Shown here one piece after another: positions 1 through 5,708 of a stretch of 10,827 nucleotides of DNA (its first letter is position 1; each line of letters begins with the position of its first letter). Source of the stretch: Rhodospirillales bacterium. GTDB lineage: Bacteria > Pseudomonadota > Gammaproteobacteria > Steroidobacterales > Rariloculaceae. The notes beneath the pieces are model-generated. The model made no database searches, had not been told where the DNA came from, and saw only the letters and a list, made by a program, of their open reading frames with translations. The translations under genes were made by a program, and so were the position numbers. The stretch spans positions 1-10,827 of the forward strand of contig JAHEEO010000098.1 in NCBI GenBank assembly GCA_024640665.1, given 5' to 3'.

Positions 1-218
1 TTGTGAAGTGCATGAAGACCTGGAGACAGTGCTGGCTCAGTCCGATTCCACCGATTGAAGCTGCGGCAGACCGCGACATTTCGTGGGCCCACGATATTTC
101 GCGTGTGAGAAGGACCCATCTCGGCTTTTCTCGCGCATCTCCATTTCGATGACAATCTACCAACCCACTGTTTTAACAGGTATTCTTTATGGATTCGGAA
201 TGCCGTGAAGCCAGATAC

Positions 219-247
219 TTGAACTGGCATGTATCCTGCAATGCAAT
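219..247 (+). promoter_or_regulatory. Candidate sigma70-type promoter upstream of the orphan small gene
   Basis: TTGAAC (219-224) and TGCAAT (242-247) are separated by 17 bases. Each matches 4 of 6 positions of the sigma70 consensus. The pair lies about 30 bases upstream of the first gene's start. The rest of 1-279 shows no convincing coding frame, no RNA gene and no repeat. The match is weak and rests on pattern alone. Confidence 0.22.
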
Positions 248-279
248 CCCATTGTTGGAATTAAATGTTAGGTACGCTT

Positions 280-699
280 ATGAGCAACTCTGGCGACTTC
301 GATGCCACTTTCGAGGTTTTTGAGACGATTCGGCGCGAGATGATCACAATCATTGCGCATTGCTCCTTCCATCGCAGCATTCTCCAAGACATCGTGCTGC
401 GCGCTGCCGAGAAATCTCCAGAGCCCATTGAGACACTGGAAAAGTGGGAAAAACAATCGCTCAGCAGTATTGAACGGCTGCGTTTCAGCGACTTGAACAA
501 ACGCGACAAGACCTTGGCGAACGCCGTTTATGAAGAGGCTGCCCGCACGGCTGAGACGTTTTGGAGAGTCTTGATGTCGCAGGCGAAACTGCGTCCGGCG
601 CCCGCTCGAGACAGCAGCGGCGCCGCACCGAGCGATCCGGGTTACGGTTCATACGATGAATCCGATTCCCAAACCCACCCGCACTCGGGTATCAGCTAG
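280..699 (+). CDS. Hypothetical protein, small, mostly helical, with a disordered tail
   Basis: I do not recognise this family. The ATG at 280 is preferred because a TTAGG Shine-Dalgarno-like motif (268-272) sits 7 bases upstream. An in-frame ATG at 265 would add five residues. The product is 139 aa. Residues 1 to about 100 are rich in charged and aliphatic residues in helix-like spacing (for example FETIRREMITIIAH and YEEAARTAETFWRVLM). The last 35 or so are Pro/Ser/Gly/Asp-rich and probably disordered. There is no signal peptide, membrane segment or metal-binding motif. It stands alone on the plus strand, 192 bases before the PEGA gene, and nothing ties it to selenium metabolism. Its coding status rests on the length of the open frame, the ribosome-binding site and plausible composition. 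Confidence 0.55.
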   Translation: MSNSGDFDATFEVFETIRREMITIIAHCSFHRSILQDIVLRAAEKSPEPIETLEKWEKQSLSSIERLRFSDLNKRDKTLANAVYEEAARTAETFWRVLMSQAKLRPAPARDSSGAAPSDPGYGSYDESDSQTHPHSGIS

Positions 700-891
700 C
701 TCCCACCACAAGCCCCGCTGATAACGCCGGCGATTCCGGCCTGACAGGCCGTGACCCGGCGCACACTCTGTACGGTCGTTTCTGCTGATATTTGCCTTGT
801 TCGCCAACGGCAGCGCTGTTAGCGTGGCACGCAATTGCTACAACACCGGCTGAATCAGCGAGTTATCGTGATCAGCTCAGGAGAATTCACT
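700..891. other. Intergenic stretch with one short GC hairpin
   Basis: No coding frame is supported here. A 6-bp stem with a 3-base loop (737-751, CGGCCT / AGGCCG) lies 38 bases after the preceding stop codon but has no T-run behind it, so it is at best a weak terminator. An AGGAG Shine-Dalgarno at 879-883 sits 8 bases ahead of the GTG at 892 and fixes the start of the next gene. I could not assign a promoter. Confidence 0.4.
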
Positions 892-1503
892 GTGAAAAAA
901 CCAATGCTTATTGCCCTTTTGACCGTCCTTTCGGTCTGCTCGACGACTGGGAACGCGGCGAACCCCCTTTTCGGTGAAGTCGATCTGGATACCGCTACTC
1001 GCACAGAAAAGAACGCCGGCGTCTGGCTCAATGGCCAGTATCTCGGCTATGTTCGTGATCTGAAGGGCAAATCGAAACTGGTTTTGCCGCCCGGAGAACA
1101 CAATCTCCTGTTCAAGCTCATCGGCTTTAAAGACCTCGCCCGGCATGTCATTGTCGAACCCGGACAGAAAATTGAGCTCATCGTCAGTCTTGCGCCAGAC
1201 AACGACTTGGTGTTTCCCGACGAAGCCGAGTTGGCCGAGTTGAAACTAGAGGTACAACCTGAGGAAGCGGCTGTTTTCGTCAACGATGTTTACGCCGGAT
1301 ATGTCGACCAATTCAATGGCCGCCGCGGTATGCAGATGGGTCCTGGTGTGTACGATATCCGTATCGCGCTGCCCGGTTACAACGCATTTGAAACTGCCAT
1401 CACCATTGTTGCCAATCAGGCGTATGAGATCAAAACGACGCTGCCGCGCGCCAGTATCGTTAACCAATCGCGTGGCCTGAGCGTCTCGCAGCTCGCGGAG
1501 TAA
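892..1503 (+). CDS. Secreted protein with two PEGA domains
   Basis: The product is 203 aa from a GTG start, chosen because AGGAG lies 8 bases upstream and because an export signal begins exactly there. That signal has KK at residues 2-3, a hydrophobic core at about 5-16 and a likely signal-peptidase I site near Asn21-Ala22-Ala23. The in-frame ATG at 835 would bury the signal peptide. The one cysteine of the signal (Cys16) follows Val, so a lipobox is unlikely. Two tandem PEGA-like beta repeats follow: about 41-101 (LPPGEH at 65-70, then a Gly-Phe turn) and about 117-186 (MGPGVYDI, then LPGY). PEGA domains are small surface or periplasmic beta folds found in envelope proteins, and no catalysis is expected. 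The short tail (187-203) is polar. There is no visible link to the selenium genes, which lie on the opposite strand. Confidence 0.85.
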   Translation: MKKPMLIALLTVLSVCSTTGNAANPLFGEVDLDTATRTEKNAGVWLNGQYLGYVRDLKGKSKLVLPPGEHNLLFKLIGFKDLARHVIVEPGQKIELIVSLAPDNDLVFPDEAELAELKLEVQPEEAAVFVNDVYAGYVDQFNGRRGMQMGPGVYDIRIALPGYNAFETAITIVANQAYEIKTTLPRASIVNQSRGLSVSQLAE

Positions 1504-1530
1504 CTCAGTAACTCAGGGACCTGACTCGTC

Positions 1531-1549
1531 GGGCTGCCGCGTCCAGCCC
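1531..1549. terminator. Hairpin between convergent genes, possible bidirectional terminator
   Basis: GGGCTG (1531-1536) and CAGCCC (1544-1549) form a perfect 6-bp stem with a 7-base loop. It lies in the 88-base gap between the ends of the PEGA gene and the selenoprotein gene. Neither side carries a T-run, so factor-independent termination is uncertain. Location is the main support. Confidence 0.3.
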
Positions 1550-1591
1550 CATACGCGACCGCCGGACAAGAGCTTTGCAGCCCGCAGGAGC

Positions 1592-3220
1592 TCACCGCCA
1601 AGCGTCTATCAAAACGGTGTTAGTACAGCGTCCACCGATCATCTTCCAAGCGCCCTGCGTTTCACCGCCCGCGACGACAATCGTAATATCTTCGGGCTGA
1701 TACATATTGATGAGATCGCCCGGCGCTGCCTTTAATCGGGTAGCGTGCGGTTCGACGCCAGCCACCGCCAGCGGGTGCAGCAAGGTCTTAACCCACTGAT
1801 TGTCCCAGTACTCTCGCGCGGAAACTTTGGCATTGTCGGCGCACCATTGCGCTAACGATTCTTTAGTGTCGAATCCCAGCTCCACGAAGCCACGCGCTAC
1901 GATGGGATCGAACACCAATACCGGCGGCAAATAGTGCTCAGCTGCCGCAAAGGAATGCAAGAATTTCTCTTTCCAGGTATCGCGGGGTCCGTACCCGGCA
2001 TGTGTGTACCAGCCACCGAAGAAAACACTGGCCGTGCTATCCGTTGACTGGAAGCCTTTTTGCACATGCAACGGAGCCCAGGGACTGCGTTCCTCAGCTT
2101 CTGCAAATGTCGCGCTATAGTTATACCAATTACCCAAAGTACCCATGTAGGTGTCGCCAGGCACGGAGCCGCCCTGCAAATTCTGCGACAGCAAATTGTA
2201 GGCCCGCCCTATGGTTGCATTGGCGTGGTTATATGGCCCCATGGCACCGACACCGTCGCCCATGCCGATCTCTTTGCGGATCGGACCGTTAACAACCGCC
2301 ATAACCGAGAACGAATTGGTGCTGCTTGAACGCGCGGTCTGACCACTTGCGGCAAGTGCGAGTATCACCGGAAAATACTCAGGCCTCGCGCCCGCCATTA
2401 CGGCGTTTACAGCCACTTTCTCGACGGTGAATTCCCAGTATTCCCGGAACATCGTGGGCCGCAGTTTGCCCACAACCTTATCGGCAGGATGACTGGTACC
2501 TGCCAGCATCTGCGCGACACGTTCTTCGGTCGGCAAAATAATGGGCAGGTTGTCAGTCCAGTGATTGTCGATGAACAACTGTCGCAAGTTGTCTTCAGTG
2601 TCCGGCTCAACGAGGCGTGGCGTTGTGCGCTCGAAAGAAACGCCCTTTAGGTCGCCTTCGTCGAGCGGTTTAGTGAGCCCCTCGATAAGCTCCTGCATAA
2701 AGGGACGCTTACTTATCGGATCGGCGCCCTCGATATAGCTGCGAAGTTGCTCGGGCGTGCGGTCAACAATAGGTTGCGGCACGAAGGCTTGTCGCGTTGT
2801 TGGCATGCCGTTGGCAAGCGCGACTGACCGCACGAGTCTCGCAAACACGTGAGTGTGGACGGCGACTGTCGGCACACCGGCTTCCTCCAGCGCCATCGCA
2901 AGCCCAACGACCGTTGGGCTACAGGTGCTTCACAATCCGACGCCGAGTATTGCCGCGTCGCCATCGGCAGCGATGGCCGCTCGCATGTCGGGGTCGTCTA
3001 CCCAGCTTTCTCTGGGCTTAATGTGCTTGAGCTGAACACCGGGCAAGTGTTCTTCGAACCAGTGCTGCAATTGCTCCAAGAACACTTCAGAATTGTCGAA
3101 CAGGCAGTCGACGAGATATACGAGCTTGCCATCGAGCTTATCGAGGCGCGCCGCAAGACGCTTGCCAGTAACTTTTGGAGGATAACCACGCGGATCGTGC
3201 ACGGTTAGTAAATCGGCCAT
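1592..3220 (-). CDS. UGSC-type (UxxC) selenoprotein, Sec at codon 97 encoded by in-frame UGA
   Basis: The product is 542 aa, read from ATG 3220 through TGA 2932-2930 as selenocysteine to the TGA at 1594-1592. The motif is Sec97-Ser-Thr-Cys100, a redox UxxC. It sits after a beta strand (AILGVGL) at the head of a helix, in an alpha/beta N-terminal domain (about 1-130) that begins with an ASP-PRO...GYPPKVTGK segment. This matches my recollection of the UGSC family of (seleno)proteins. The remaining 400 or so residues form a larger domain of unknown function with recognisable blocks: NHWTDNLPIILPT, YNHANATIGRAYNLL and GGSVPGDTYMGTLGNW. Other cysteines include C39 and C532. Both halves are in one frame. 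The downstream half has no ribosome-binding site before its first ATG (2896), so readthrough fits better than two genes. A strong AGGGAGG (3226-3232) precedes ATG 3220. The gene follows a TrxR-like gene by 30 bases. By analogy with GrdB-type Sec sites it may do thiol/selenol-dependent reductive chemistry. The substrate is unknown. Confidence 0.88.
2901..2920 (-). promoter_or_regulatory. Bacterial SECIS element candidate
   Basis: Nine bases after the UGA the transcript forms a perfect 8-bp stem, AGCCCAAC pairing with GUUGGGCU, closed by the tetraloop GGUC (2912-2909). The first loop G is the 18th base after the UGA, within the usual bacterial range of roughly 16 to 37. The E. coli fdhF SECIS also presents GGUC in its apical loop, where the guanines and the U matter for SelB binding. 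A lower stem can form between AGCACC (2929-2924) and GGCGCU (2894-2889) with one A-C mismatch across an internal loop. The hairpin lies inside the coding sequence and encodes part of the helix after the UxxC motif, as expected in bacteria. Confidence 0.8.
2930..2932 (-). other. In-frame UGA selenocysteine codon (Sec97)
   Basis: On the minus strand this TGA interrupts one continuous frame between a 96-codon N-terminal part and a 445-codon C-terminal part. The codons after it read Ser-Thr-Cys, giving UxxC. The context (a strand ending Gly-Val-Gly-Leu, then the motif, then a helix) is typical of a redox-active Sec site. selA and selD lie within a few kilobases, and a SECIS-like hairpin follows. 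Confidence 0.87.
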
Positions 3221-3225
3221 GCGGG

Positions 3226-3232
3226 CCTCCCT
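3226..3232 (-). promoter_or_regulatory. Strong Shine-Dalgarno of the selenoprotein gene
   Basis: AGGGAGG lies 5 bases before ATG 3220, inside the 30-base gap after the TrxR-like gene's stop. It is the best ribosome-binding site in the window. It fixes the start of the Sec gene and supports translation from here through the UGA rather than from the internal ATG at 2896. Confidence 0.75.
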
Positions 3233-3250
3233 GGATTAGTCATTATTTCT

Positions 3251-4171
3251 TTACTTCTTTGCGAGGTAAGCATCCGCTGCCAACGCAGCCTGCATACCTT
3301 CACCCGCAGCCGCGGCGGCACGGCCGGCCGAGCCTGAGCGCACTGTCCCCGCCGCAAAAATGCCCACAGAATTCGTTTGGAGCTCACCATCAGTCACGAT
3401 ATGACCAGTTTCGGATAACGCCAACAAACCCTGCAGATAACTTGTGATGGGCGAAAGCCCAATGTATACGAAAACGCCGTCTGCCTCTAGGTCTACGCAA
3501 CGCTCGCCGGCCTTTGCTCGCAAGCGAACGCCAGTCACAGCATCCTCGCCAAGAATCGCTTCGATAGTACTGTCTGGGAATAAACTAATGCGCGGCGTCT
3601 TTTCGACCCGTGAGCGAAAGGCCTGTTGAGCGGTGAGTTCCGGCGTATCAAAAACCATTGCCACGGACACGGCATGCTCGGCTAGAACGAGCGCCTCCTG
3701 CGCAGCCGAATCGCCGCCGCCGGCAACCACGACGGGTTTGTTGCGCAGCAGTGGCGCGTCGCAGCTCGCACAGTGGCTTACACCATGCCCGCGGAGCTTC
3801 GTTTCCCCTGGCACCTCGAGCGCCTTCAGTGCCGTTCCAGTCGCCAGTATGACGCTGTCAGCCAGGTAATCACCGCTGGGTGATTGCACATGCCACTTAC
3901 CATCACGATTTTGCATCGACGTCGCTTCGGCCATGGAAAATTCAGCGCCGGCATCAGCCGCTTGCCCTTGCACGATAGGACATAAATCATAACCAGGGAC
4001 GCCTTCGGGAAAGCCCGGATATCCTTCGATTAGTTCAATACTGAGCAGGTGTCCACCGAGTGAGGTACCGGTCAATACGTGTGTCCGGCGCCCCAACCGA
4101 GCGGCACATAACGCTGCGCTTAATCCAGCGATGCCGCCGCCTATTACTAAAACTTCTGATTCAGTCTCCAA
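3251..4171 (-). CDS. Thioredoxin-reductase-like FAD/dithiol oxidoreductase
   Basis: The product is 306 aa, the usual length of low-molecular-weight thioredoxin reductases. It starts at TTG 4171, with AAGGA (4185-4181) 9 bases upstream. Domains in order: an N-terminal FAD Rossmann motif (GGGIAG at 11-16), a second dinucleotide-binding motif (GGGDSAAQEA at 151-160) preceded by the redox pair Cys134-Ala-Ser-Cys137, and a C-terminal FAD-binding stretch (GIFAAG at 270-275). The family passes electrons from a nicotinamide through FAD and the CxxC to a partner thiol protein. Two family signatures are altered. The HRRDELRA segment that binds the NADPH phosphate reads FDTPELTA (174-181), and the Asp of the GDV motif is Thr276. 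It is the upstream partner of the selenoprotein, 30 bases apart and co-directional, and is probably its reductase. With those changes it may prefer NADH or another donor, so calling it trxB would overstate the case. Confidence 0.88.
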   Translation of the reverse strand: METESEVLVIGGGIAGLSAALCAARLGRRTHVLTGTSLGGHLLSIELIEGYPGFPEGVPGYDLCPIVQGQAADAGAEFSMAEATSMQNRDGKWHVQSPSGDYLADSVILATGTALKALEVPGETKLRGHGVSHCASCDAPLLRNKPVVVAGGGDSAAQEALVLAEHAVSVAMVFDTPELTAQQAFRSRVEKTPRISLFPDSTIEAILGEDAVTGVRLRAKAGERCVDLEADGVFVYIGLSPITSYLQGLLALSETGHIVTDGELQTNSVGIFAAGTVRSGSAGRAAAAAGEGMQAALAADAYLAKK

Positions 4172-4180
4172 AATGCTCTG

Positions 4181-4185
4181 TCCTT
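4181..4185 (-). promoter_or_regulatory. Shine-Dalgarno deciding the TTG start of the TrxR-like gene
   Basis: AAGGA on the minus strand lies 9 bases before TTG 4171. The FAD motif begins only ten residues into the protein, as in other TrxR proteins, so a later start would cut into the fold. No ATG or GTG is available upstream near this site. Confidence 0.6.
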
Positions 4186-4220
4186 GGGATGTCGCTATGA
4201 AGGTGTTCCGGCGGGCAAGG

Positions 4221-4248
4221 TTAACTGCTATCGCCCGGCAAATAAACT
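4221..4248 (+). promoter_or_regulatory. Candidate selA promoter in the divergent intergenic region
   Basis: TTAACT (4221-4226) and TAAACT (4243-4248) are 16 bases apart, each 4 of 6 to the sigma70 consensus. They would place a transcript start about 15 to 25 bases before selA. The 98-base gap (4172-4269) must also carry the promoter of the TrxR-selenoprotein pair on the other strand, which I could not assign. No clear operator repeat is visible. Confidence 0.25.
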
Positions 4249-4269
4249 TGCTCTAGTCGATGGCATAGA

Positions 4270-5685
4270 ATGGCAGCCATGAGTTCAGAGAAAAGCATAC
4301 TAAACGAGCAACTGAGGCAACTGCCGTCCGTTGATCAATGGATAAAATCGCCACCAGGCCATGCACTGTGCCAAGCCTACTCACGCGATACGGTGCTTGA
4401 GGCCGTGCGGGCAGAATTAATCGATCAACGCAATCAAGTTCTGTCCGAGTCACATCAACTTCCAAGCTTCGACAACGAAGCTTTCGAGCGCTGCGTCCGC
4501 AATCGTGTCTGTGCCTTGCACAGATTACCGTTACAGAAGGTCATTAATGCAACGGGCATCATTTTGCATACCAACCTAGGCCGTGCTCCGCTCGCGCCTG
4601 CTGCATTGCAGGCAATTGTTACCGTCGCTGCCGGATACACTAATCTCGAACTCAACCTAAATACCGGTAAACGCGGCTCACGAAATGACCATACCGAAAC
4701 TCTGCTGCGCGAACTCAGCGGAGCGGAAGCTGCAATGGTCGTCAACAACTGTGCGGCAGCGATTTTGCTGGTACTGTCGTGCATCGCCAAGAAGCGTAAG
4801 ACCATTATCTCCAGAGGCGAGCTAATCGAAATCGGCGGCTCATTTCGAATGCCAGATGTCATCGCAGAGAGCGATTCGCTGATGATCGAGGTTGGCACAA
4901 GCAATCGGACGACGCTCAGCGACTACGAGAACGCGATCGACAGCGAAACCTCGATTTTGCTCGCCAGCCATCCCAGCAATTACCGAATCGTAGGTTTTAC
5001 CGACAAGCCTTCGCTTGCCGAGCTATCTGCGCTCGCGCATAAACATGACTGTCTCAGCGTTCTCGATCTCGGCAGCGGCTGTCTCGCTGACCTGACTAAG
5101 GTTGGAATTTCAGGCGAACCTTCGGTTGCAGATTGCGTGAAAAGCGGTATCGATCTCATCACTTTTAGCGGCGACAAGATGCTAGGCGGCCCACAAGCCG
5201 GGATCATCGTCGGTAAACGCGCACTCATCGAGAAGCTGCGCAGCAGCCCATTGGCCCGCGCCATGCGAATCGACAAACTCTCGCTGGCAGCATTGCTCGC
5301 TACATTACGGCTTTACAAATCACCACACGATCCGTTTACCGACGTCCCGGTCTTACGGATGCTGAAGGAAACAAACGATCACGTTGCAGACCGCAGTAAG
5401 GCACTGATCGATCAACTGGGCAGCAGCAAGGGAATGCAGAGCGAAATGGTGGATTCAATTGCCTATATGGGCGGGGGTTCTTTGCCTCAATATGATATTT
5501 CCAGCAAAGCGGTGCGAGTATCTATTGCCAACCGGTCCGCTGCAGCGATTGCAGAACAGCTGCGACTCGGCACACCGTCCATCATGACGCGAGTCAAGGA
5601 TAATGCGCTGCTAATCGACTTGCGAACCGTTCAAGAAGACGAAACAAAACAACTCGTCAATGCTCTGCGAAGCTGTATAAGATAA
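4270..5685 (+). CDS. selA: L-seryl-tRNA(Sec) selenium transferase SelA
   Basis: This cytoplasmic PLP enzyme converts seryl-tRNA(Sec) to selenocysteinyl-tRNA(Sec) using selenophosphate. The product is 471 aa, matching the family's usual 460 or so. The N-terminal domain carries the SelA pattern LRQLPSVDQWI (15-25). Next comes the INATGIILHTNLGRAPL block (92-108), then NLELNLNTGKRGSR (125-138). The PLP lysine is Lys303 in SGDKMLGGPQAG (300-311). DLGSGCL (266-272) and the C-terminal small domain (VRVSIANRSA) are also present. All catalytic landmarks look intact. No strong ribosome-binding site precedes ATG 4270, and the in-frame ATG at 4279 is a possible alternative three codons in. It diverges from the TrxR-selenoprotein pair and converges on the selD fusion, whose stop lies 23 bases away. 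Presence of selA implies a Sec-decoding host. Confidence 0.97.
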   Translation: MAAMSSEKSILNEQLRQLPSVDQWIKSPPGHALCQAYSRDTVLEAVRAELIDQRNQVLSESHQLPSFDNEAFERCVRNRVCALHRLPLQKVINATGIILHTNLGRAPLAPAALQAIVTVAAGYTNLELNLNTGKRGSRNDHTETLLRELSGAEAAMVVNNCAAAILLVLSCIAKKRKTIISRGELIEIGGSFRMPDVIAESDSLMIEVGTSNRTTLSDYENAIDSETSILLASHPSNYRIVGFTDKPSLAELSALAHKHDCLSVLDLGSGCLADLTKVGISGEPSVADCVKSGIDLITFSGDKMLGGPQAGIIVGKRALIEKLRSSPLARAMRIDKLSLAALLATLRLYKSPHDPFTDVPVLRMLKETNDHVADRSKALIDQLGSSKGMQSEMVDSIAYMGGGSLPQYDISSKAVRVSIANRSAAAIAEQLRLGTPSIMTRVKDNALLIDLRTVQEDETKQLVNALRSCIR

Positions 5686-5708
5686 ATTGACCAGATCGAG
5701 GCGGCGAG

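Noticed and set aside
1..120. tRNA-like stretch (TCCGATTCCACC resembling a T-arm), possibly tRNA-Sec
   Set aside because: No acceptor pairing, no anticodon stem and no UCA anticodon in a proper loop could be found.
1592..2896. Separate 434-aa gene starting at ATG 2896
   Set aside because: No ribosome-binding site precedes this ATG, it lies within the SECIS lower stem, and it would begin in the middle of the helix after the redox motif.
2930..2932. TGA as a true stop or sequencing error (pseudogene)
   Set aside because: The frame is maintained on both sides, the UxxC motif forms exactly across it, a SECIS-like hairpin follows, and selA and selD are adjacent. A chance nonsense mutation would not bring these together.
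2849..3208. Plus-strand 119-aa ORF across the Sec codon region
   Set aside because: It is antisense to the selenoprotein N-terminal domain. The minus strand has the motif, the ribosome-binding site and the SECIS-like hairpin.
4455..4904. Minus-strand 149-aa ORF within selA
   Set aside because: It is a shadow of the intact selA frame with no domain signal.
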